Positions 18,209 through 26,231 of a DNA stretch of 64,000 nucleotides are shown here, piece by piece. The stretch covers positions 558,001 through 622,000 of the forward strand of contig CBDHCQ010000004.1 in NCBI GenBank assembly GCA_965261255.1, given 5' to 3'. This DNA comes from Bin80 sp965261255. Lineage in GTDB: Bacteria; Bacteroidota; Rhodothermia; Rhodothermales; Bin80. The number at the start of each line of letters is the position of its first letter. The stretch's first letter is position 1. The translations under genes and the position numbers were made by a program. The notes below the pieces were generated by a model that saw only the letters and a list, made by a program, of their open reading frames with translations, was not told the DNA's origin and did no database searches.

Positions 18209-19404
18209 CGGATCTGAATAGCGTAAACTGCTCCCGTATTCGTGCTGCCTGCTGCACCAACCAGAGCGGTCTGTTTGTAAAGATCAATGGAGTTACCGAA
18301 GGCAGCTTCCCCGATATCTATGATTCCTTGGTAGTGCCACTGTCCATTGCTGCGGGCAAATATGTAGACCACGCGATCGACATTGAAATTCAGACGCAGT
18401 TGCTCGTCGTAGCCAACGACAAGAGCTCGGTCCCCATATAGTGCTACTTCTGTACCGAAAGCACCTTTCCGGTAGGGTGTAGGGGGTTCCAGTGTAGCAG
18501 TTTTCATCCAGGCTCCGGTTGAATCGCGTGCGAATAGAGTGGCCTGCCCGGACTCATTTTGCCCAGCTTTGGTCTGTCCAACCAGCAGCTCATCGCCGTG
18601 CAGGTCCAGCGAGATGAAAAAACCTTCGATGCCTCCCAGCCGAGCAACCTCAGACCAGGAGCCATCCTGGTCATATTCAAATAGATAGACTGAGCCTGCA
18701 CGCCGGTTGAAGTAGGCACTGCCTGCGACCGCCAGGCGGTTAAGATGGAGTACAGCATTACCGCCAAAAATTCCGGCTGTTACATCGTCGCTGCTGGTTA
18801 TTCTATGCTTCAGCGACCATGTGCTATTGGTTTTTTCGTAGATGTAGGCCGTGCCGTGCAGTTGACTACCGAGCGTTGCGTCACCAGCTGTTGTAAGGAG
18901 TATTCGATCATCATGCACGGCAACGGCGGCACCTGCCGGTCCCTCACGGTTATCGCCGGTACTGGTAAGGCGCCCAGTCTGGATCCAGTTGCCTGTATCG
19001 TTCCGTTCAAACACATAGACCGCATTCGAACGCTCGGCTGCGAAATATTCCTGGCTGCCCGCTACAAGCGCCACATTTTCATCAAGGGCGACCTTTCGAC
19101 CAAAAGCAAGGCCCTCCTCACAATCCGAAGGGATGAGTCGTGCTTTTTGATGCCAGTAGCCGGTAGAATCCGCCAACTCAAAGATATAGGCCGCTCCGGA
19201 ACCTGCTCCACAGGATGCTTCCCCACTTGAACCAACGATCGCGCGGGCCCCGTCCAGCGCTACCGAAGTTCCGAAATAGTTTCCGCTGGTTGTGTCTGCG
19301 TGAGGCAATCGTGTGATCTGAGCCTGGACACAGAATGTGCAGCCCAATACCCCGATCAGAATTGTCGTGAGTTTCAGAAGATATTTCTGCGCGTAATACT
19401 CCAT
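18205..19404 (-). CDS. secreted FG-GAP/integrin-like beta-propeller protein
   Basis: The ATG at 19404 gives 399 aa with a signal peptide ending at CVQAQ; another ATG three codons upstream is possible. The mature protein is built of about six or seven repeats of roughly 50 residues with the pattern YFGTSVALDGARAIVGS, FGRKVALDENVALVAGS, GAAVAVHDDRILL, FGTEVALYGDRALVVG and FGNSIDLYKQTALVGA. These are FG-GAP blades of an alpha-integrin-like beta-propeller. Such proteins sit outside the cell and bind ligands or surfaces; no enzyme motif is visible. Its stop overlaps the pnuC-like start, but a functional link to transport is unclear. Confidence 0.85.
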   Translation of the reverse strand: MEYYAQKYLLKLTTILIGVLGCTFCVQAQITRLPHADTTSGNYFGTSVALDGARAIVGSSGEASCGAGSGAAYIFELADSTGYWHQKARLIPSDCEEGLAFGRKVALDENVALVAGSQEYFAAERSNAVYVFERNDTGNWIQTGRLTSTGDNREGPAGAAVAVHDDRILLTTAGDATLGSQLHGTAYIYEKTNSTWSLKHRITSSDDVTAGIFGGNAVLHLNRLAVAGSAYFNRRAGSVYLFEYDQDGSWSEVARLGGIEGFFISLDLHGDELLVGQTKAGQNESGQATLFARDSTGAWMKTATLEPPTPYRKGAFGTEVALYGDRALVVGYDEQLRLNFNVDRVVYIFARSNGQWHYQGIIDIGEAAFGNSIDLYKQTALVGAAGSTNTGAVYAIQIR

Positions 19405-19416
19405 TGTAACCATTGA

Positions 19417-21429
19417 CTACTCACGTGAATGATCTCCCAAAGACTCCGCTAGTGCCTCCCAGCGTGCATACAGATCGTCCAGCTCTTTTTGGATAGATGT
19501 GTAGTTTGCGCTTGCCTCCTTCGCACGAACCGGATTCGAGTAAACATTCGGATCCGCTAGTGTTTTTTCCGCTGTAAGCTTACGCGACTCAGCTTCCGCA
19601 ATCGCCGATTCTGCCTCATCACAGAGCCACTGTTTTTGATGAGGGGTCAGCTCATCTGTGGCAGGCTGTCCATTCAACTGTGCCTCACGGTATGCGCGAT
19701 TTCGAGCCTCGGCCTCGCGCCGTTTTTCCTCCTTGGTTTTGGGTCCACCGGATCGCGTGCGGGATTTGCGGGTTGGTATTTCTGCAGCTGGAAGCTCTTG
19801 CCCAATTCGGCTGAGGGATCCATGAGTAAGCGCCCATCGATACTCCGAATAAGTACCCTCGTAGGTGCGTACCGCCTGATCGCCAATATGCCAGATCACG
19901 TTGGCAACATGGTCAAGAAAATGCCGATCGTGACTCACAACCACAAAGGTTCCACTGTACTGTCGAAGCGCTTCAATCAGCACCTTAATGGACTGGATGT
20001 CAAGATGATTGGTCGGCTCGTCCAGAATCAGAAAGTTGGCGGGGTTTACGAGTGTTCTGGCGAGTGCGAGACGACTTTTTTCGCCCCCGGAAAGCGCCTG
20101 GACGGGCTTGAATACGTCATCACCCGTAAACAGAAACGCCCCGAGGAGTGTGCGTAAGTAACCTTCTTCGCGCCCAACAGCTTCCCGGTCGAGCGATTCA
20201 AGTACCGTATCGGTCGCGATCAGGGAATCTGCCTGATGCTGAGCAAAGAACCGGGTTTCTACGTTATGCCCTTCCTTGCATGATCCTTCGATAGTCTCAC
20301 TTCCAAAAAGAATGCGCGCCAGAGTTGATTTACCTGCACCGTTCTTGCCGATCAATGCGATTTTTTGTCCACGGGTGATTTCGAGAGGTCCAGCCTTGTC
20401 AAATACACAAACATCCTGCTCTTCTGTACTCGCGTAGGTTTTTGAGAATTCGCTAACAGACAGAACGGTACGCCCGGATCGGTTTGGCGACGGGAACCGT
20501 ATTCGAATCTGAGCATCCGGTGAGTCAGGCGGCAGGAGACGCTCAAGTTTTTCGAGATGCTTTATCCGGCTCTGGACCTGGCGTGCTTTTGATGCTTTGT
20601 ACCGGAAGCGTGCAATGAAGCGCTCGGCCTGGAGGATTTCGCGTTGCTGATTTTCGTAGGCGGCCTGCTCAAGAGAACGTCGTTTTTCCCGCTCAACTAG
20701 GAAGTAATCATAGTTCCCGGCATATTCTGTAATGCGGCCGCGATACAGGTGTGCGACAGTGTTGATCATCCTGTTGAGGAAGTACCGGTCATGTGACACC
20801 AGAACAACTGTGCCGGCATAACTGCTCAGGTATTGTTCCAGCCAGTCTATGCTGAGGATATCAAGATGATTGGTGGGTTCATCGAGAAGCAATACATCTG
20901 GCCTCTGAAGCAAGATGCGTGCCAATGATACCCGCATTCGATAACCTCCAGAGAGGGTGTCTACGGGTCGTGTCAGGTCATCCGTCGAGAACCCTAATCC
21001 TTCCAGAACCGTTTCTGCGCGCGACTGTGCCGAATGTGCCTCCTGGATCGCCAGACGTTCGTGAATGGCTTCCAGCTCCCGCAGAATTTTTGCTTGGTTT
21101 GCGCCGGGAAGATCTAGTGCCTGGGTGAGCGCCTCTTCACGATCCTGCAGTGCCTCAATGGCCTCAAAGGCGGTTAATGTCTCTTCGATCACTGATCGCC
21201 CGGAGGTTACTTCCTGTACATCCTGAGCCAGGTAACCAACCGAGCCAGAACGGGCCACCTGGCCGTCATCGGGATCACGGTATCCTCCGATCACACGCAG
21301 AAGTGTTGTTTTTCCTGCGCCATTGGGGCCGATCAAACCAATGCGCTTACCATCCTTAAGGGTCCAGGTCAGCCCCTCAAGTATCTGGTTTCCCCCAAGT
21401 GCAACATCAATGCCCTGTAGCTGAATCAA
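19417..21429 (-). CDS. ABC-F family ATPase (Uup/EttA-like)
   Basis: The 670-aa cytoplasmic protein has two ABC ATPase domains in one chain and no membrane segments. Domain 1 has Walker A GPNGAGKTTLL, signature LSGGYRMRVSLARIL and Walker B DVLLLDEPTNHLD. Domain 2 has GKNGAGKSTLA, LSGGEKSRLALARTL and FLILDEPTNHLD. A linker rich in charged residues (about 245-310) and a C-terminal coiled coil (about 575-665) are typical of ABC-F proteins. These bind the ribosomal E site and relieve stalled translation, and some give antibiotic resistance. The subgroup cannot be fixed by eye; the C-terminal coiled coil favours the Uup/YdiF side. Confidence 0.94.
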   Translation of the reverse strand: MIQLQGIDVALGGNQILEGLTWTLKDGKRIGLIGPNGAGKTTLLRVIGGYRDPDDGQVARSGSVGYLAQDVQEVTSGRSVIEETLTAFEAIEALQDREEALTQALDLPGANQAKILRELEAIHERLAIQEAHSAQSRAETVLEGLGFSTDDLTRPVDTLSGGYRMRVSLARILLQRPDVLLLDEPTNHLDILSIDWLEQYLSSYAGTVVLVSHDRYFLNRMINTVAHLYRGRITEYAGNYDYFLVEREKRRSLEQAAYENQQREILQAERFIARFRYKASKARQVQSRIKHLEKLERLLPPDSPDAQIRIRFPSPNRSGRTVLSVSEFSKTYASTEEQDVCVFDKAGPLEITRGQKIALIGKNGAGKSTLARILFGSETIEGSCKEGHNVETRFFAQHQADSLIATDTVLESLDREAVGREEGYLRTLLGAFLFTGDDVFKPVQALSGGEKSRLALARTLVNPANFLILDEPTNHLDIQSIKVLIEALRQYSGTFVVVSHDRHFLDHVANVIWHIGDQAVRTYEGTYSEYRWALTHGSLSRIGQELPAAEIPTRKSRTRSGGPKTKEEKRREAEARNRAYREAQLNGQPATDELTPHQKQWLCDEAESAIAEAESRKLTAEKTLADPNVYSNPVRAKEASANYTSIQKELDDLYARWEALAESLGDHSRE

Positions 21430-21438
21430 GGTGCCGAA

Positions 21439-22836
21439 TCAGTATGCGTTACGATTAACAAATCCCTTCCAGACGGTCATGATCATGATTTTTATATCCA
21501 GGTACAGGGACCAGTTCTGAATATAGTAGAGATCATGTTGAATGCGTTTTTCCAAGGAGGTATTGCCACGCCATCCGTTGACTTGTGCCCAGCCCGTGAT
21601 CCCTGCTTTCATTTTGTGCCGCAGCATATAGCGTGGAATACGGTTCTTGAAATCCTCAATAAACACGGGTCGTTCCGGTCTCGGGCCAACGACAGACATA
21701 TCTCCTGTCAGCACGTTGATGAACTGCGGCAGTTCATCGAGGGATGTCCGTCGGAGAAGACGACCAATTGGGGTTGCCCGAGTTTCACCTTTTTTGGCCC
21801 AGACCGCACCGGACTCTTTCTCGGCAGTTACTGGCATGGAGCGAAACTTCAGCATGTTGAAGCACAACCCGTTGAGCCCCATACGTTCCTGTTTGTAAAG
21901 CACGGGTCCCTTTGAAGAGAGACGCACCAACGCGGCAATTATGAGCAGGAGCGGCGAAAGAATAATCAGCACCAGCAAAGAAAACACAACATCCAGGCAT
22001 CTTTTGACAAACCTCCGAAAGTCTATAGGTGCTTCATCAATGATATGCAGCACAGGGAGGCCATCTACGTCGGTGATGCGGCTGTTGATGATATCATGTT
22101 GCAGGAGGTCCGGTACCAGACAGACATGCACGAGGCGTGTGGAGAGTGAGCTAAGCAGTGTTTCGATCTTACCAACTGCGTGAAGGGGCAGGGCGATATA
22201 AACGTAATGGATTGGGTTTTCCGCCGCATCCAGCAGCGGCAGCACATCATCCACTTTCCCCAATACGTCCGGTTCGTCGGTTTTGTGATCATCCAGAAAG
22301 CCAATCACCTGGAACCCCATCCACGGATAAAGCTCGAAGGATCTGGCGAGCCGTCTTCCGGCAGTTCCGGCTCCGACAATAAGAACGCGTCGCAGGTGAC
22401 GCCCGCGTCGCCGTGCGCTCCGTACGAAAAAATATATGGAAAGCCGCAGTGTCACCATAGAGATGGGGGCCAGTGCGGCAAATAGTAGAATGGTCAGGCG
22501 CGAAACGTTGAAGTCACGATAGAATGACAGGAAAGCCAACGTGATGATCAGTGCCAGTCCGACAGATTTAGCCACACTTCGTATCAGTGTGGTCCAGCGC
22601 TGGGCACGATTCGGAACATAGAGGCCTGAAGCCCAGAAAGTGAGTGCGGCAGAAATCAGAATCCATGGCAAAAATGTCAGATACCGACTCAATGGATGCC
22701 ACTCGGGAAGGGGGACGGGCCAGGTGACGAGAACCTCGAACCGGAGGTAGTACGCTGCAATCCAGGCACAGCCAACGAGCAGCATATCCATGAAGAACAG
22801 CAGTTGTTGGTAGAATCGGCTCTGCTCCTGCAGCAT
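21439..22836 (-). CDS. undecaprenyl-phosphate sugar phosphotransferase (WcaJ/EpsE-type polyprenyl glycosylphosphotransferase)
   Basis: The 465-aa membrane protein has four or five N-terminal transmembrane helices (about 10-135) and a Rossmann-like central domain (VLIVGAGTAGRRLARSFEL, 148-166). It ends in the phosphoglycosyl transferase domain: a membrane-inserted helix after KRCLDVVFSLLVL, KFRSM, the catalytic Asp-Glu in SLDELPQFINVL, VVGPRPERP, and GITGWAQVNGWRGNTSLEKR. These enzymes load the first sugar-1-phosphate onto undecaprenyl phosphate to begin exopolysaccharide or capsule synthesis. It lies in the same transcriptional run as a glycosyltransferase whose own copy of this domain looks inactive. 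The first sugar (glucose or galactose) cannot be told from sequence. Confidence 0.93.
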   Translation of the reverse strand: MLQEQSRFYQQLLFFMDMLLVGCAWIAAYYLRFEVLVTWPVPLPEWHPLSRYLTFLPWILISAALTFWASGLYVPNRAQRWTTLIRSVAKSVGLALIITLAFLSFYRDFNVSRLTILLFAALAPISMVTLRLSIYFFVRSARRRGRHLRRVLIVGAGTAGRRLARSFELYPWMGFQVIGFLDDHKTDEPDVLGKVDDVLPLLDAAENPIHYVYIALPLHAVGKIETLLSSLSTRLVHVCLVPDLLQHDIINSRITDVDGLPVLHIIDEAPIDFRRFVKRCLDVVFSLLVLIILSPLLLIIAALVRLSSKGPVLYKQERMGLNGLCFNMLKFRSMPVTAEKESGAVWAKKGETRATPIGRLLRRTSLDELPQFINVLTGDMSVVGPRPERPVFIEDFKNRIPRYMLRHKMKAGITGWAQVNGWRGNTSLEKRIQHDLYYIQNWSLYLDIKIMIMTVWKGFVNRNAY

Positions 22837-22886
22837 GGTGTTTACCTGTATCCAGAGATGTTGTACCTAACGAGGGGGAACAGGGT

Positions 22887-24140
22887 TTATTCCGGTGGCT
22901 TGAGAAGCTGCATTGCCGTGTGCAGCAGTACATTTGCGCCTTTTACACAGGCTTCCCACGGTGTATACTCACGGAACGAGTGACTGAATCCGCCTGCGGA
23001 GGGAACGAATATCAGTCCGGCTGGGCAAAGGGTTGCCATCGATTGGGCGTCATGTCCGGCCAGTGAGGGCAGACGCCGGCTGGACAGTCCGAGCAGGTCG
23101 ACCGATGATTCAAATTGCTCAACAATGGTAGGCGCCATTTTACGTTCAGCAACAGATTCGAGGTGCTGGAAATCAACCTTAAGGCCAAACTTTACAGATG
23201 TGTTAAGGGAGGTATCCCGCAGCGCCTGTTCAAGTGCACCCGCACGTGCAGCATCCTCGCTGCGCAGTTCCATGAATACGGTCACGCGGTTAGCCACAAT
23301 GTTGAAGGCACCAGGTGAGAAGTCCATACGCCCCACTGTGGCAACGCAATCGGGGTAATCGTCCATTACTGTTTTCTGGACCATAAGGCAGAACTCGGCT
23401 GCCCCGAGTGCCGCGTCGCGGCGTTTGTTCATGGGCGTTGTGCCAGCATGATTGCTTTGTCCCCGGAACGTTACTAGGAACATGTGAATGCCGACCATGC
23501 CGGTCACTACACCGATATCAGTCCCGCTGCGCTCAAGGCGCGTGCCTTGCTCTATATGTAGTTCTAAGTAAGCTTGCAAGCTGTCCGCTGGTCGGGTAGC
23601 ATCCAAAAGGCCGCCGATTGACAGTCCGGCCCTTTGTAATGCCCGTCGAAAAGCTTCTGGATCTCCTCTTGGGTTGGTCAAATCCTTTTGGGTTAGTTGT
23701 CCTGACATGGCGCGGCTTCCAAGAAGTGAAACCCATGTCCCCTCCTCGTCTGTGAAGTCGATGACCTCAACAGCGATCTGTGAATCCGCTTCATGATCAC
23801 GCAAGACCTGCAACACTTCGAATGCGGCTGCAATACCCAGTGTACCGTCAAATCGTCCACCATTCGCTACGGAGTCAAGATGCGATCCCAACAACAGCAC
23901 GGGTTTTCTCGTCCCGGAGAGGGCATGGCACGCGGAAAGGTTGCCCGCATTGTCCTCACGAATCAAAAAGCCCCGTTCCTGGATCATATTGCGGAACGTT
24001 TCCCGTGCGGCTAAATGTGCCCCACTCAATGCGGGCCTGTTCAGCCCACCCTCCGGCGTAGCTCCATCCCGTGTAAGCCGTGAGAAATCTTCCAGAAATC
24101 GCTTCTCGTTGACGCAAATGGTATCTCTCGGGGTTGTCAT
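22887..24140 (-). CDS. M20-family Zn-dependent amidohydrolase (N-carbamoyl-amino acid hydrolase/allantoate amidohydrolase type)
   Basis: I choose the ATG at 24140 (417 aa, MTTPRDTICVNE), which fits the family's usual N-terminus; a farther ATG at 24212 adds a non-homologous lead. Metal-ligand motifs include GSHLDSV (His and Asp), DFTDEEG (Glu pair) and ELHIEQG; the dimerisation domain has NHAGTTPM. A late His occurs in LAGHDAQSMA and SHSFREYTPW. Family members cleave N-carbamoyl-L-amino acids, beta-ureidopropionate or allantoate, releasing CO2 and ammonia, so a role in purine or pyrimidine degradation is likely. No other ureide gene is close by. Confidence 0.9.
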   Translation of the reverse strand: MTTPRDTICVNEKRFLEDFSRLTRDGATPEGGLNRPALSGAHLAARETFRNMIQERGFLIREDNAGNLSACHALSGTRKPVLLLGSHLDSVANGGRFDGTLGIAAAFEVLQVLRDHEADSQIAVEVIDFTDEEGTWVSLLGSRAMSGQLTQKDLTNPRGDPEAFRRALQRAGLSIGGLLDATRPADSLQAYLELHIEQGTRLERSGTDIGVVTGMVGIHMFLVTFRGQSNHAGTTPMNKRRDAALGAAEFCLMVQKTVMDDYPDCVATVGRMDFSPGAFNIVANRVTVFMELRSEDAARAGALEQALRDTSLNTSVKFGLKVDFQHLESVAERKMAPTIVEQFESSVDLLGLSSRRLPSLAGHDAQSMATLCPAGLIFVPSAGGFSHSFREYTPWEACVKGANVLLHTAMQLLKPPE

Positions 24141-24291
24141 TGTATGTATTTGTCCGCCGTGCGAAGATCCTGGACCAGGCCGAAAGCACACATGGTATGG
24201 TGTGCATGCCATATCAACCCTCGTAAAAGTGACATGTGGTTTATGCGTCTTTAGCCATATGTTCGGGCAATAATTTGACTATTCTCCAGTC

Positions 24292-25182
24292 TTAGGACAC
24301 ATTAAGCGCAATGTCTATCGCACGAACTGAGTGTGTGAGTGCACCGCAGGAGAGATAATCCACGCCCGTTGTCGCAATGACTGGAGCTGTTTTGAGCGTA
24401 ATGCCACCTGTTGCCTCGGTCTTTATGCGGCCGTCAATATAATCTACCGCCTGCTTTAACCGTGAGCAGTCTATTGTACCATCAGCTTTCAGGACCGTCA
24501 TATTATCAAGAAGGAGCACGTCAATCAGTTCGGCAACTGTGATGGCTTCCTCAACCTCCGCCAGCGTACGGGCTTCCACGTCAATCAGGTAATGGGGCAG
24601 TTTCCTTGCGGCGCGGCGCACAGATGCTGCTAGGCCTCCAACGGCCTCAATGTGGTTGTCCTTAATCAGTATTCGGTCGTATAGGCCTATGCGATGATTG
24701 GTTCCTCCGCCCAGCATGACCGCCCATTTGTCCAGTAGTCGTAATCCAGGGGCTGTTTTACGCGTGTCACGAACAAGGGACTTGCTTCCCTGCACGCTTT
24801 CTATCATGGTTGCGGTTGCCGTGGCAATCCCGCTCATTCGCTGTAGAAGGTTCAAAGCTAGGCGTTCAGCAGTAAGTATAGAGCGCAGGGGGCCTGTTAC
24901 CGTACCGATTACCGCCTCTTCCAATATGCGGTTACCATCTTCGAAAAACCAGTTACACTTCACCGTTGGATCAACTAGCGTGAAAGTGTATTGGGCTGGC
25001 ACCAAGCCGGCAAGTACGCCATCCTCCCGCATGACCAGAGTCCCTCCGCCTTGATAGTGTTCTGGTATTAATGCGTTCGACGTGATATCACCTTCGCCGA
25101 CATCCTCTGCCAAAGCATTCTGAAGAATGCACGTCAGGCTTTTTGATGACAAATAGCCAGGGAATTGTTCACGGGCAGGCAT
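24292..25182 (-). CDS. nadC: nicotinate-nucleotide pyrophosphorylase (quinolinate phosphoribosyltransferase)
   Basis: The ATG at 25182 gives 296 aa; it lies 8 bases after the accA stop. The protein has the NadC hallmarks AEDVGEGDITSNAL, LLQRMSGIATAT, DTRKTAPGLRLLDKWAVMLGGGTNHRIGLYD, ILIKDNHIEAVGG, IDVEARTLAEVEEA, VLLLDNMT and EATGGI. NadC converts quinolinate and phosphoribosyl pyrophosphate to nicotinate mononucleotide in de novo NAD synthesis. nadA and nadB are not in the window. The pnuC-like transporter in the same run would provide the salvage route. Confidence 0.97.
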   Translation of the reverse strand: MPAREQFPGYLSSKSLTCILQNALAEDVGEGDITSNALIPEHYQGGGTLVMREDGVLAGLVPAQYTFTLVDPTVKCNWFFEDGNRILEEAVIGTVTGPLRSILTAERLALNLLQRMSGIATATATMIESVQGSKSLVRDTRKTAPGLRLLDKWAVMLGGGTNHRIGLYDRILIKDNHIEAVGGLAASVRRAARKLPHYLIDVEARTLAEVEEAITVAELIDVLLLDNMTVLKADGTIDCSRLKQAVDYIDGRIKTEATGGITLKTAPVIATTGVDYLSCGALTHSVRAIDIALNVS

Positions 25183-25189
25183 GAAGGCA

Positions 25190-26182
25190 CTATGTCGCCA
25201 CGTTAAACTTGCCAATCTGGTCGAACCGCCTCAGGCGTTGATTCAGCAGGTCTTCCGTGGACAGTGTTTTCAGGTCCTGCAGCGCCTCGCAAATGGCCTG
25301 GCCAACGTACTTGTACGTCGTTTCTGGATCGGAGTGTGCACCGCCTAGGGGTTCTTTCACAATCTGATCAACAATACCTACGTCAACAAGGTCAGGTGCG
25401 GTGAGCTTTAGGGCACGTGCGGCCTCTTCCTTATAATCCCAGGACCTCCATAAAATAGATGAGCAGCTTTCCGGGGAGATCACCGAATACCAGGCGTTTT
25501 CCAGCATAAGCATACGATCACCAACTCCGATACCTAGTGCGCCACCTGAAGCTCCTTCTCCGATAACGACAATGACAATCGGGACTTCAAGGCGCGCCAT
25601 GACAAACAGATTACGGGCAATCGCTTCTGCCTGCCCACGCTCTTCTGCATCCATACCAGGGTAGGCGCCGGGAGTATCCAACAGGCAGACAATGGGTTTG
25701 CCAAACTTTTCTGCAAGTTGCATATGTCGCCGTGCTTTCCGGTATCCCTCTGGATTGGGCATACCGAAGCGGCGATAGCGGCGTGTTTTGGTGTCACGCC
25801 CCTTCTGGTGTCCGACTACAAGTATGGTGTGATCCAGATAGTCGAATTGCTCGCCGCGCAGCGTGGCGAAGCCGCTTACAATTGCCGGATCGTCCCCAAA
25901 GCATCGGTCTCCATGCAATTCCGTGAATCCATCCGTGAGCGCAGAGATGTAATCATGGGTATAGGGTCTCAGGGGATGCCTAGCAATCTGTACACGCTGC
26001 CAGCGGGTCAGATTGCCATAGACGGAAGTGCGCAACTCCTGGATACGCTTTGCGAGTGCGTCAATTTCGTGAGAGAGATCAGCCTCGCTCGTATCGATGG
26101 TCCGCATCTCGTCAAGCTTCTGCTCAAGCTCAACGATCGGTTTCTCGAAGTCCAGTAGAAATTTATTGGATTTATTGTGCAT
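25190..26182 (-). CDS. accA: acetyl-CoA carboxylase carboxyltransferase subunit alpha
   Basis: The ATG at 26182 (MHNKSNKFLLDFEKPIVELE) gives 330 aa, the usual AccA length; the open frame runs further upstream to 26434 but that part has no homology-like features. Recognisable segments are the N-terminal helix pair LEQKLDEM, ARHPLRPYTHDYI, ELHGDRCFGDDPAIV, GHQKGRDTKTRRYRRFGMPN, PEGYRKARR, DTPGAYPGMDAEERGQ and EGASGGALGIGVGDRMLMLE. AccA forms the carboxyltransferase with AccD and transfers CO2 from biotin to acetyl-CoA, the first step of fatty acid synthesis. accD is not in the window. Confidence 0.97.
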   Translation of the reverse strand: MHNKSNKFLLDFEKPIVELEQKLDEMRTIDTSEADLSHEIDALAKRIQELRTSVYGNLTRWQRVQIARHPLRPYTHDYISALTDGFTELHGDRCFGDDPAIVSGFATLRGEQFDYLDHTILVVGHQKGRDTKTRRYRRFGMPNPEGYRKARRHMQLAEKFGKPIVCLLDTPGAYPGMDAEERGQAEAIARNLFVMARLEVPIVIVVIGEGASGGALGIGVGDRMLMLENAWYSVISPESCSSILWRSWDYKEEAARALKLTAPDLVDVGIVDQIVKEPLGGAHSDPETTYKYVGQAICEALQDLKTLSTEDLLNQRLRRFDQIGKFNVAT

Positions 26183-26231
26183 CCTTGACTCTGGAGTGGG
26201 CGGAATCAACAAGTGCGAGGGGGGACTGTTC

